Assembly: GCA_903825445.1 (NCBI GenBank)
Contig: CAIKAS010000317.1
Coordinates: 1-64,000 of the forward strand
Direction: 5' to 3'
Source of the DNA: an uncultured Acidobacteriia bacterium
Lineage (GTDB): Bacteria; Acidobacteriota; Terriglobia; Bryobacterales; Bryobacteraceae
Length of the DNA stretch: 64,000 nt
The notes beneath the pieces are model-generated. The model had not been told where the DNA came from and searched no databases. It was given only the letters and a program-made list of their open reading frames with translations. The translations under genes and the position numbers were made by a program. Below, one piece after another: positions 28,251 through 36,743 of the stretch. Within the stretch, counting starts at the first letter, position 1. Every line of letters begins with the position of its first letter.

Positions 28251-29223
28251 GGGTCTCCTGACTTGCGGACGCGGCAGAGGGCTGACCGGAGTACAGATCG
28301 CCAGCCAAATACTTCAGCCCACTGTCACAGGCCACGGTTACAACGGTCGCATCCGGTCCCAGTTCCACCGCCAGTTGAATTGCTGCCGTCACATTGAGAC
28401 CGGTCGACGTCCCCGCCAGGATGCCCTCCTCCCGTGCCAAACGTCGTGTCATGTTCCGCGCCGATGCTTCGTCTATCGTTCGTATTTCGTCGAAGTCGCT
28501 GTCGAGGAGATGGGGAGGCCGAAAGCCGACTCCAACTCCCTCTACGCGGTGTGCTCCACCACGTCCGGTGCTGATGACGGGTGATTCGGCTGGCTCAAGT
28601 CCGATAGTACGCGCGCGGCATCCGGCAGCCCGAAGGCCGCGGGAGACGCCCACCAGCATGCCGCCGGACCCGATTGCCCCGCAAAATGCCGTGATCCCAG
28701 GCCCCGCTCCGCGCCGCAGTTCGTTGGCCATCGGCATGTAGCCCGCAATGACGTCGTCATTGTTGAACTGATCCGCCCAAAATACACCCGGCTTAGACGC
28801 CTCGCGGGCCAGCGCTGCCTTCATGCGATCGAACAGGTCGTTCGTGATTCGCCCTCCATCGCTCGGCACCAGGATCACGTCGGCGCCCATCGCGCGCATC
28901 GATTCCAGTTTTTCCCGTCCAAACGCGTCAGAGGATACCGGTGTGAAACGATAACCCTTCAAGGAACAAACCATGGCCAGCGCACAGCCCGTGCTGCCAC
29001 CCGTGTACTCGATGACTCGCATACCAGGCCGGAGCGTACCGCGGCGTTCCGCGCCCTCGATCACGGCAAGCGCCATGCGGTCTTTGTACGACCCCGTCGG
29101 ATTGTAGCATTCCAGCTTTAGAAGCACTCGCCCCGCGCCAGCCGGAGTCACTCGCCGGAGTTCGACCAAAGGAGTGTTGCCGATAGCCGACAGTACGGAG
29201 GTGCTAACGGTAGGAGGGGTCAT
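28234..29223 (-). CDS. PLP-dependent cysteine-synthase-family protein
   Basis: The 329-residue protein is a fold-type II PLP enzyme: Lys47 in NPTGSYKDRM is the Schiff-base lysine, EYTGGSTGCALAM binds the substrate/phosphate region, and AIGSGGMLVGVSRGL is the PLP phosphate loop. It resembles cysteine synthase A/CysM-type enzymes, but the substrate may differ. The ATG at 29223 matches the family N-terminus (STSVLSAIGNTPLVEL); a longer frame would run into the next gene. Its 3' end overlaps the BtuB-like receptor start, so these genes are co-transcribed. Confidence 0.87.
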   Translation of the reverse strand: MTPPTVSTSVLSAIGNTPLVELRRVTPAGAGRVLLKLECYNPTGSYKDRMALAVIEGAERRGTLRPGMRVIEYTGGSTGCALAMVCSLKGYRFTPVSSDAFGREKLESMRAMGADVILVPSDGGRITNDLFDRMKAALAREASKPGVFWADQFNNDDVIAGYMPMANELRRGAGPGITAFCGAIGSGGMLVGVSRGLRAAGCRARTIGLEPAESPVISTGRGGAHRVEGVGVGFRPPHLLDSDFDEIRTIDEASARNMTRRLAREEGILAGTSTGLNVTAAIQLAVELGPDATVVTVACDSGLKYLAGDLYSGQPSAASASQETRAPDL

Positions 29224-29252
29224 AACCGCGCTGCCGCGCCGGATATTCTTAA

Positions 29253-29657
29253 CTACTGTCTCGCCAAAGGTGCCGTGGCGTGGCGCTTCAGAATCACCGG
29301 TAGGTTCTGGGCGAACACGCTCCGCGCCACCACCATATCGCAACCGCTGTCCTGCGCCTCGAGTTTCAAGTCGGTCTGCACATGCGAAACGAAGCCAATT
29401 GTGCTGACGCGCTTGGTTTCCGGATTGCTCTTCATGGCGCGGATAATGCTGAGCGGTTCGGCCGCATCGCAGTTAAGATCGAAAATTACCAGCGACGGCT
29501 TCTCCTTTACCCGTTCGAGAACGGTCGGCTTGTCTTTCAGGAATTCGACGGACATCCCGAATTTCTTCGCCATATCGTGAATCTTGGCGGAAAAAAACAG
29601 ATCCGTCATCACCGCAAGGATTTTTCGTGTGTGCACTGGCGCTGTCTGAACTGGCAT
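29253..29657 (-). CDS. CheY-like receiver-domain protein, probably degenerate
   Basis: The 134-residue protein has the alternating strand/helix order of a receiver domain: KILAVMTDLFFSAKIHDMAKKFG, LVIFDLNCDAAEP with the putative phosphoaspartate, and STIGFVSHV. At the position of the conserved lysine after the fifth strand it reads CDMVVARSVF, with arginine instead, and the acidic pair of the first strand is reduced to one Asp. It may be a pseudo-receiver or scaffold. It lies 30 bp upstream of the cysteine-synthase-like gene on the same strand. Confidence 0.7.
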   Translation of the reverse strand: MPVQTAPVHTRKILAVMTDLFFSAKIHDMAKKFGMSVEFLKDKPTVLERVKEKPSLVIFDLNCDAAEPLSIIRAMKSNPETKRVSTIGFVSHVQTDLKLEAQDSGCDMVVARSVFAQNLPVILKRHATAPLARQ

Positions 29658-29749
29658 CCGGCTGAAAAAGGGAGGAAATCGAATGGTAGCGCGACCGGCG
29701 TACTCGCCGCAACCGAACGCTACTTGGTTCTACGTTACCATGAAGGGCG

Positions 29750-30040
29750 ATGACACCCAACCCTCCCCGGATCGTCCTCCACAAGACGGCAGATTACCGG
29801 GAAAGCTATGCAAACAGCGTCCAGGTCCGCGTGAACCTGTGGGATTTCTACCTGATGTTCGGAACCGTAAACCAAACGTCGCAGGAACAGGTGGAGATCC
29901 AGAATTTCCAGGGCGTCTATCTTAGTCCACAGCAGGCAAAGGCGCTGCTGGGCCTGATGCAGCAAAATGTGAGCCAGTACGAAGCGGCGTTCGGTGAGAT
30001 CAAGCTCGAATCCCGAACCGGATCGGGATTCGTTCAATAA
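29750..30040 (+). CDS. DUF3467 family protein
   Basis: The 96-residue protein shows the DUF3467 pattern: YANSVQVRVNLWDFYLMFGTVNQ, VEIQNFQGVYLSPQQAKALLGLMQQNVSQYEAAFGEI (about 47-83). Members are short cytoplasmic proteins of unknown function. It ends five bases before the glycosyltransferase ATG, so they may form a two-gene unit, and it is divergent from the receiver-like gene. Confidence 0.8.
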   Translation: MTPNPPRIVLHKTADYRESYANSVQVRVNLWDFYLMFGTVNQTSQEQVEIQNFQGVYLSPQQAKALLGLMQQNVSQYEAAFGEIKLESRTGSGFVQ

Positions 30041-30044
30041 TAGA

Positions 30045-31574
30045 ATGTTTCAGGTGCGCAGAAGGGTCCGCCCCCAGACGTACCTCATAATTTACGCCAT
30101 CGCCGCGGTGACGCTGGTGATGTTTCATCTGCCACTGTTGGAAATCCCTTATTACTGGGACGAGGCCGGGCAGTTTATTCCGGCAGCGAGCGACCTCTAC
30201 CACACCGGCGCCTGGATAGCCCACAGCGCAACGCCGAATGTACATCCGCCCGGCGTCATGGCTTGGCTCGCTCTTTTGTGGCATTTGCTTGGGTTTTCCA
30301 TCTTGAGCACGCGGATCGCGATGCTGATGCTGGCGGCGTTTGGCGTCCTCGCGACATTTCTGCTTTCGATCGAGCTCTCGCGGGGCAGTCCCGGCAGCCC
30401 CGCTTTTGCGGCCGTGACGCTGCTCTGCATTTCGCCGCTTTTCTACGCCCAGTCAATAATGGCTTTGCTCGATATGCCCGCCATGGGTTTCACGGCGCTG
30501 GCCTTGCTGCTGTTCCTGCAAAATCGCATCCGGGCCTCGGCGCTGGTCTGCATCGTGCTGGTCCTGATAAAGGAAACCGGCATTGTGGTGCCTCTGGTAT
30601 TCGCCGCATGGAGTTTTTGGGAGCGACGGGGCGACCAATGGAGCAATAGAAGTCGCGCCGAAGCCCTGTGGTTTTTCGCGCCGCTAGTGCCTCTGGGCCT
30701 CTGGCTGATCGCACTTCGGCATTTCACCGGGAGCTGGTTCGGTAACTCCGTATTCGCGCACTACAATATTTCGTTTCCGCTTAATCCGGTTCGCCTGATC
30801 TTTGCCCTTCTCCGTCGACTTTACTATTTGTTGATCGGCTCCGGACATTTCATCGGCACCGCGACTCTTTGGTATGCGTGGAAGCGGATGCCTTTGTTGC
30901 GCGACCGTCCGTGGCGTGTGGCATTCACGCTGGCTGCCGCGCACGTTTTGGCGGTCACGGTCCTCGGCGGCGCCGTCCTTGAACGCTACCTTCTGCCGGT
31001 TCTGCCGATTCTTTACGCGGCCTTTGCGGTTTCGCTTCGGGCTCTGATGGAAAGGCCCCGAAAAATCGTCATGGGCGTCATGGTCGCCTGCCTGATCGCG
31101 GCGAACTTCATCAATCCGCCTTACCCGTTCCCGTTCGAAAACAACCTCATGTTCGTGGGTTTCGTCGATGCCAGTCGCGATGCCGCATTCGCCGCGGACA
31201 CCTACCCGGGGTTAGTTGCCACCACTTTTCCGATGACGACGGCCTTGGCGCATCCCGATAACGGTTACCTGCTCTTTCCTCATCCCGTTCTGGAATTGCC
31301 CGATTTCCGGCCAGCCACTATTGCCGCGCTAGAGGGCAACCCGCCCCCGCTGATGATCGTCTACGATACTGAACTCGATAGCTGGCATATCCGCTCTACC
31401 CGGGCATTTCAGTGGTTTTTCGGGCGCTTTTACAACTACCAGCGGCCGATGAGCGCACTGGAGATCTCGCAGTTGCTGAAGATGCGGATCGCCCGGCACT
31501 GGGAAAACCACGGCTTCTCGATGTTCCTGCTCGTGCATGAAGACGCCAACGTGCCGCGATATCTCAGGCACTGA
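30045..31574 (+). CDS. GT-C membrane glycosyltransferase, ArnT/PMT-like (GT39/GT83 superfamily)
   Basis: The protein of about 509 residues has roughly ten to twelve membrane segments. The first periplasmic loop carries the acidic motif IPYYWDEAGQFIPAASDLYHTGAWIAHS (about 37-64), where D-E is the expected catalytic site of polyprenyl-phosphate sugar transferases, and the later VHPPGVMAW. It should transfer a sugar from a lipid carrier to an unknown acceptor on the outer face of the membrane. The ATG at 30045 is preferred over a frame start that overlaps the DUF3467 gene. Its 3' end overlaps the convergent MFS gene by 11 bp. Confidence 0.83.
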   Translation: MFQVRRRVRPQTYLIIYAIAAVTLVMFHLPLLEIPYYWDEAGQFIPAASDLYHTGAWIAHSATPNVHPPGVMAWLALLWHLLGFSILSTRIAMLMLAAFGVLATFLLSIELSRGSPGSPAFAAVTLLCISPLFYAQSIMALLDMPAMGFTALALLLFLQNRIRASALVCIVLVLIKETGIVVPLVFAAWSFWERRGDQWSNRSRAEALWFFAPLVPLGLWLIALRHFTGSWFGNSVFAHYNISFPLNPVRLIFALLRRLYYLLIGSGHFIGTATLWYAWKRMPLLRDRPWRVAFTLAAAHVLAVTVLGGAVLERYLLPVLPILYAAFAVSLRALMERPRKIVMGVMVACLIAANFINPPYPFPFENNLMFVGFVDASRDAAFAADTYPGLVATTFPMTTALAHPDNGYLLFPHPVLELPDFRPATIAALEGNPPPLMIVYDTELDSWHIRSTRAFQWFFGRFYNYQRPMSALEISQLLKMRIARHWENHGFSMFLLVHEDANVPRYLRH

Positions 31575-32817
31575 CCGGAACACGTTCCACTACGCGTGCG
31601 GCGGTGAGCAGCAGCACGCCCGCCATCGCATACACGGCGGCCGCCATAGCAATCGCACCACCCAGACCATAAGAACCAGCCAGCCACGCGATGACGATTG
31701 GCGCCGACCCGCCACCGCCCAGCCAGCCCACCGTATTCATCAGCCCGGCGGCCGATCCCCGCGCCTCCGGCCGAATGACATCGAAGACGGAAGCGAAGAT
31801 GTTGGCGTCGTAGAGGCCCTTGAAGAACCCCCACACCGTTAGCGCGGCAATCAGCCATCCCAGCGATTGCGTCATCCCGCAGAGCACCACGCAGGGCGCG
31901 CCGCCGAAGACGCCCACCATTTGCACCAACATACGTCCGCCACGCCGTCTGGTGCGCCACTTATCCGCCAGCCAGCCGCCGAAAATGGCTCCCACCATGC
32001 TGGCCAGTTGCACGTAAATAGTCGCCGTCAATCCGGACATCGCGAGGCTCATGCGGAAGCGATCAAACAGAAATTTCGGCATCCACGTAAGCAACACCAC
32101 GGCCACGAAGTTCGCGCATAAAAACGCGCCGAGCAACAGGATTGCCGCGGGCTGCCCCAGAATAATGCGGAGCGTTTCGCCGAGCGGCAGCTTGGCGGCC
32201 ACTTCGATTTGTTCCGCCGCGCCGCGCTTCGGCTCGCGCAGCCAGCGGCTCAACACAAAGCCCAGCAGGATTCCAAGGCCACCGAACACAACGAAGGACC
32301 ATCGCCAGCCGTAGTGCTGCCCGATGAGTCCGGCGAAAAATCCTCCTGCGATGGTCCCCACATAAACACTGGTCTGATGTGCGCCGATGGCCCGAGATCT
32401 TGTCGCCGGGCCGTGATAGTCGCTGACTAAAGACATCGACGCCGGGAAGTAGAACGCTTCCCCCATGCCCTCCAGCGCACGCATCGCGAAGAGCCCGCGG
32501 AATCCACTCACGGCAGCGGTGCACACGCAGATCCCGCTCCAGACGTAGAGCCCGCCCAGGATCGCAGTCTTCCTGCGCACCCGGTCCACAATGTTCCCGG
32601 CAAAGAGAGCGCCCAGTCCGTAGACCCACGCAAACGCACTCCCCAGCAGGCCGAGTTGCACGTTATCGAGGCCCATGGATTTCTGCAGCAGCGGGAAGAC
32701 CGAGAAGATCGCCTGGCGATCCGCGTAATTGAAGAATGCGATGCCCCACAACATTGCCACCACCTGCCAGCGGTAGCTGCCGGGCGCGTCCGGCGTCAGT
32801 TCTTTCGAATCAACCAT
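31564..32817 (-). CDS. MFS transporter, ACS/hexuronate-like
   Basis: The 417-residue protein has about twelve membrane segments and MFS motifs in the first half (FFNYADRQAIFSVFPLLQKSM, then GALFAGNIVDRVRRK). This wording is typical of the anion:cation symporter group, which includes glucuronate and galactonate carriers. Its start overlaps the 3' end of the upstream secreted glycosidase-like gene by 22 bp, so the two are coupled. A sugar acid released by that enzyme is a natural cargo, but this is inference. Confidence 0.83.
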   Translation of the reverse strand: MVDSKELTPDAPGSYRWQVVAMLWGIAFFNYADRQAIFSVFPLLQKSMGLDNVQLGLLGSAFAWVYGLGALFAGNIVDRVRRKTAILGGLYVWSGICVCTAAVSGFRGLFAMRALEGMGEAFYFPASMSLVSDYHGPATRSRAIGAHQTSVYVGTIAGGFFAGLIGQHYGWRWSFVVFGGLGILLGFVLSRWLREPKRGAAEQIEVAAKLPLGETLRIILGQPAAILLLGAFLCANFVAVVLLTWMPKFLFDRFRMSLAMSGLTATIYVQLASMVGAIFGGWLADKWRTRRRGGRMLVQMVGVFGGAPCVVLCGMTQSLGWLIAALTVWGFFKGLYDANIFASVFDVIRPEARGSAAGLMNTVGWLGGGGSAPIVIAWLAGSYGLGGAIAMAAAVYAMAGVLLLTAARVVERVPVSA

Positions 32818-35120
32818 ACTTCGCAGACCTGCGTGCCTCTCCCGTTGCCGCCCAAGCCTGCTTGTCGGGACCATTCCAGCGTTAATTCACCAGATTGGGT
32901 CGCTTCTTTAGGTATATCGAACTCCAGCGGCACTTGCGGCATTGGCTTATCCCGCAGCGGATGAATCTCATATCTCTCATTTGCCATGAGCCGTATCTGA
33001 ACTTTGGGAGCATCTCCGCCGTACACCACGCGAATAGCGTACTGCGCCTTGCTGTCGAGATTGGCGTAGTGCATCTTCAGCGGATTTTCGGCCAACGTCT
33101 GCGCGGTGGAATACCAGGATACACGTGCCCCGTTTCGGGGATCCACATTACCGAAACCGGTAAACGGACTGGCCAGAAAATCGGGATCACGGTCATACAG
33201 CTCGCCGCGCACCAGGTGGGGCTGGCGCGCGGGATTGCCAAGGTCGTCATAGAAGCCGCCGGGGCCGGGATCGGTCCAGTTGACGATGCGATCGATCATC
33301 TTGGCTTGCTGCTCCTTGGGCGCTTTCGCAATCTTCCCAAATTCGTTCTCCAGCCAGACGCGGTTATTTAGTGCGAAATCGATGGAGTCGAGATTCGCTC
33401 CGCGGCCGAGGCCAATCGCCTGGTATTTCGCCACACTCAACTGCATATGAATGCTTTGGAACAGCGCTTCGGCTAGTTCGAAAACGCGTGTCCGCAGCGC
33501 TCGCGCTTCCTGCGTTAATTCGTCGGCATCAAGGATGTTCCTGGCGGCTGTCATCGCGTCCGCAGGACTGGAACGCGTATTCTTAAGCGCGGCTACGGCT
33601 CGTGCTTCCTGGTCGGTTTCTATCGCCAGTCGCTTCTTTATGAACGCGTCATAGTAAGCCCGATAAAGCGCCTGCTGAAAGCGCCAATTCAGTTTGTCCC
33701 GGGGCGTCGCGCGTTTTTCCATGCTCTGGAAGACAGCCAGCGTTGCGTCCACACCACTATTTGCAGCCAGCGGACCTTTCCAGTTACTCTCGAGGCCCAT
33801 CAGTCCCTTGCTGAAGTCGTCGGCGAGCGCATCGCTTATGAAGTACCGGCTGAAATCGTGAACAATGTCATCGACCTTCGCGCCGGGGTTCCAGCCGAGA
33901 CTGCTCCAGAGAATCTTATTGAAATCGTCGTTGCAGCCTTCGGAATACGTCACAAAGCCGTTCGATGACTGCGCATAACGCCGAAAAATCGCAGCTTCGG
34001 CCACCGGACGCGGATTAATGATTTCTCTCGCCTCAGTATCGGCATACGCCGGGTCCCAGTCTTCCACCGGAAACTCCGCCTCCCGCGAGTGCGTGATATC
34101 GGGATAGAATCGCACCTGATATCGCTTCGGCACACGCGCGCGCAATTGCTCGATGCTGCCACGCGCCTGTGGGCCAAACACGACGCCCGTCAGCCATTCG
34201 GGCTGCTTGTCCAGAATTCCGTAAAACTCATCGAGCCACGCCTGATTGAAGCTCTGCGGCGAGACCCACATCTGCGCTTTCGGGTGCGTGCGGTGTAGTA
34301 CGGCAGTCTCTTTCTCGAGTAGTGCCATCAGATACCTGGGCTGCGTATCGCCCGGATCGCCGCCAGGCACGAACACGGCGTCGATGCGGGGCAACTTTCG
34401 AAATACGTTCCCCCACTCTTCCAGCGCAAAATCCACCGTCTTCGGATCCGAATAGTCCTTGTCCATCGCCGGATACCAGATCGAGACATCCATCGCGTAG
34501 TCGTTTGCGATTCGCGACATCTCGGCCATCATTTCGATTTGCGGCAGCGGAAAATGAGGACTATCCGCGTCGTCGTCGGAGCGCGGTGGAATTACTTCAA
34601 TTGTGTTGGTGCCAAAGACTGCCAGGTCACGAATGTACTGTTCCCACATGGGAACTGACCAGGCATCGTAGGTGTTAGATTTCGGCCGGTAGCCCAGTTG
34701 ATGGCCGCGTATCTGAGTCTTCGGCTGTTCCTGTACATCCAGATCGGCCGCCAATTCCAGTTTCTGCCGCGCCATGTGGAATTGACGCAACAGATACCCT
34801 GCGCCAAAAACAACGCCACGGTCGTCGAAGCCCTTCACGGCCACGATCGCCCGCTCGCCCTCGTGCGACGAAGTCACCGTAAACCCTTCAGGCCCTGGCT
34901 GCGTTCCACGCCGTAACGAAATTGCCGGACCCTTGGCTGGCATCGTCGCGGTAACCGGTAACCGCAGCTGAGTTCGCTTTTCAATCTCTTCGCTCAACAT
35001 GCGCGCGGCAGTTTTTTGCGGTACCGTGGCGCCCGCGGGCAGCACAATGCTCCCGCCGCTGAAATCCAGCGCTATCGCGCTGACGGGCACGCTCAGAAGG
35101 AAGAAAAGAAACCGTCTCAT
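32796..35120 (-). CDS. Large secreted glycoside-hydrolase-like protein with GH20/GH67-type N-terminal domain
   Basis: The 774-residue protein has a signal peptide (FLFFLLSVPVSAIA). Its N-terminal domain (about 17-125; IVLPAGATVPQKTAARMLSEEIEKRT) is of the type found before the barrel of alpha-glucuronidases and hexosaminidases. A TIM-barrel-like region (about 130-460) follows, with EVIPPRSDDDADSPHFPLPQIEMM and WSVPMWEQYIRDLAVFGTN, then a helical region and a C-terminal beta domain. I cannot place it in one GH family or name catalytic residues with confidence. It is coupled to the MFS carrier gene. The ATG at 35120 gives the signal peptide. Confidence 0.72.
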   Translation of the reverse strand: MRRFLFFLLSVPVSAIALDFSGGSIVLPAGATVPQKTAARMLSEEIEKRTQLRLPVTATMPAKGPAISLRRGTQPGPEGFTVTSSHEGERAIVAVKGFDDRGVVFGAGYLLRQFHMARQKLELAADLDVQEQPKTQIRGHQLGYRPKSNTYDAWSVPMWEQYIRDLAVFGTNTIEVIPPRSDDDADSPHFPLPQIEMMAEMSRIANDYAMDVSIWYPAMDKDYSDPKTVDFALEEWGNVFRKLPRIDAVFVPGGDPGDTQPRYLMALLEKETAVLHRTHPKAQMWVSPQSFNQAWLDEFYGILDKQPEWLTGVVFGPQARGSIEQLRARVPKRYQVRFYPDITHSREAEFPVEDWDPAYADTEAREIINPRPVAEAAIFRRYAQSSNGFVTYSEGCNDDFNKILWSSLGWNPGAKVDDIVHDFSRYFISDALADDFSKGLMGLESNWKGPLAANSGVDATLAVFQSMEKRATPRDKLNWRFQQALYRAYYDAFIKKRLAIETDQEARAVAALKNTRSSPADAMTAARNILDADELTQEARALRTRVFELAEALFQSIHMQLSVAKYQAIGLGRGANLDSIDFALNNRVWLENEFGKIAKAPKEQQAKMIDRIVNWTDPGPGGFYDDLGNPARQPHLVRGELYDRDPDFLASPFTGFGNVDPRNGARVSWYSTAQTLAENPLKMHYANLDSKAQYAIRVVYGGDAPKVQIRLMANERYEIHPLRDKPMPQVPLEFDIPKEATQSGELTLEWSRQAGLGGNGRGTQVCEVWLIRKN

Positions 35121-35177
35121 CACTACGCGATTATATGCCCGTACAGCCACGCAACTGCCGTGACATCATAAAAATTC

Positions 35178-35885
35178 ATGTTGCAAGCCGCACGCAATGC
35201 AGTTCACGATGCACGCAGAATCGCCGTGCTCACGGGCGCTGGCGTCTCTGCCGAAAGCGGCATCCCGACGTTCCGCTCCAACGGCGGATTCTGGCGCAAC
35301 AACCGCTTTGAAGATCTCGCCACACCCCAGGGCTTCGCGCGCGATCCACTTTTCGCTTGGCAATGGTATGAAGAGCGACGCCGAGGAATCGCGGCCGCCC
35401 AGCCGAGCGCAGGACACGCCGCACTCGTCGAACTCGAAAAGCGCCTGGCCGAATTCACGCTCATCACGCAAAATGTAGATGGCCTGCACGACCGGGCAGG
35501 TTCGAAGAACATTGTCAAACTGCACGGCGATATCTGGACTGTGCGTTGCCTTGCTTGCGGCGTCGAGCGAACCGAGCATGGCGAGTTGACTGAACTCCCG
35601 CCCCGTTGCGCTTGCGGCGGCCTGTTGCGTCCCGGTGTGGTCTGGTTTGGCGAACAGTTGCCGGAAGGTGCAATAGAGCGCGCTATCACGGCGGTGCAAA
35701 CGTCTGACGCTTTCATCGTCGCCGGCACCTCCGCGCAGGTTTATCCGGCGGCTAGCCTGATTCCGCTTGCGCTGGAATCAGGCGCCCAAGTGATTGAAAT
35801 CAATCCGGAGACCACGGACTTCTCCGGTGAAGTCGCATTCTCTCTGCGGGGGAATTCGGCGGTAATCCTGCCGCAACTGCTCTGA
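35178..35885 (+). CDS. cobB: Sir2-family NAD-dependent protein deacylase (CobB-like, class III)
   Basis: The 235-residue protein has the NAD motif TGAGVSAESGIPTFR (19-33), TQNVDGLHDRAG (97-108), catalytic His116 in KLHGDIW, and four zinc cysteines (C124, C127, C144, C146). Tyr64 and Arg67 in WQWYEERR are the YxxR pair that favours acidic acyl groups such as succinyl, so it is probably a desuccinylase/deacetylase. It starts 57 bp from the divergent glycosidase-like gene and ends three bases before gluQ. Confidence 0.92.
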   Translation: MLQAARNAVHDARRIAVLTGAGVSAESGIPTFRSNGGFWRNNRFEDLATPQGFARDPLFAWQWYEERRRGIAAAQPSAGHAALVELEKRLAEFTLITQNVDGLHDRAGSKNIVKLHGDIWTVRCLACGVERTEHGELTELPPRCACGGLLRPGVVWFGEQLPEGAIERAITAVQTSDAFIVAGTSAQVYPAASLIPLALESGAQVIEINPETTDFSGEVAFSLRGNSAVILPQLL

Positions 35886-35888
35886 TTT

Positions 35889-36743
35889 ATGTATAAAGGA
35901 CGCTTCGCCCCCTCGCCCACCGGCCCCCTGCACTTTGGCTCGCTGGTCGCAGCCCTGGCCAGCTACCTGGACGCGCGTGCCGCAGGCGGCGAATGGATCG
36001 TCCGCATGGAAGATGTCGATACACCCCGTTCCGCCCCGAACGCCGATATCAATATTCTGCAAACGCTCGAAGCGTTCGGTTTCCAATGGAGCGCACCCGT
36101 CGTCTATCAAGGCCAACGCACGGAAATGTATCGCGCCGCGCTGGAGCGTTTAAAGAAGCATGGCGTCGCATATGCCTGCTCTTGCTCGCGCCGTGAAGCT
36201 GGTGCAGGAATCTATCCGGGGACCTGTCGTGAAGGCGCGCAAAATGCGGAAAGACCGCTGGCATGGCGAATCCGTACGGACGGATTGACCGCAGCCTTTG
36301 AAGACCGCGTGTTCGGCCACTACCGACAGCACCTCGCCCGCGACGTCGGCGATTTCGTAGTGCTTCGTTCCGACGGCCTCTTCGCCTATCAATTGGCTGT
36401 GGTTGTCGACGACGCGGCGCAGCGCATCACCGACGTAGTGCGAGGAGCCGACCTGCTCGATTCCACGCCGCGTCAGCTTTATCTGCAGCACCTGCTGCAA
36501 CTGCCGCGACCACGGTACCTTCATGTGCCGGTGGTTACGAATGAGGCGGGAGAAAAGCTGAGCAAACAGACTTTCGCGCCGACGCTCAACGCTCGAGACC
36601 GAATTGGAGAACTGCGAGCCGCCCTGCGATTTCTGGGTCAACCCGACCAGGAAGGCGCGACGCCATCCGCAGTGTTGCAGGCAGCAACAATCGCATGGAA
36701 TCCGCAAGCGATACCGCGCCGGGTTAGTGCGACGCGCGAATAA
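35889..36743 (+). CDS. gluQ: Glutamyl-Q tRNA(Asp) synthetase
   Basis: The 284-residue protein is a truncated GluRS-like enzyme: the HIGH-type GRFAPSPTGPLHFGSLVAA (4-22), the zinc ligands CSCSRREAG...YPGTC, and KLSKQ in place of KMSKS. It lacks the anticodon-binding domain and attaches glutamate to queuosine in tRNA-Asp. It follows the sirtuin gene by three bases. Its last 20 bases overlap the 3' end of the convergent Sua5-type gene. Confidence 0.92.
   Translation: MYKGRFAPSPTGPLHFGSLVAALASYLDARAAGGEWIVRMEDVDTPRSAPNADINILQTLEAFGFQWSAPVVYQGQRTEMYRAALERLKKHGVAYACSCSRREAGAGIYPGTCREGAQNAERPLAWRIRTDGLTAAFEDRVFGHYRQHLARDVGDFVVLRSDGLFAYQLAVVVDDAAQRITDVVRGADLLDSTPRQLYLQHLLQLPRPRYLHVPVVTNEAGEKLSKQTFAPTLNARDRIGELRAALRFLGQPDQEGATPSAVLQAATIAWNPQAIPRRVSATRE

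Noticed and set aside
29224-29250. Cobalamin riboswitch upstream of the corrinoid cluster
   Set aside because: The gap before the first gene is too short, and I could not see a B12-box-like element in the surrounding region. A covariance-model search would be decisive.
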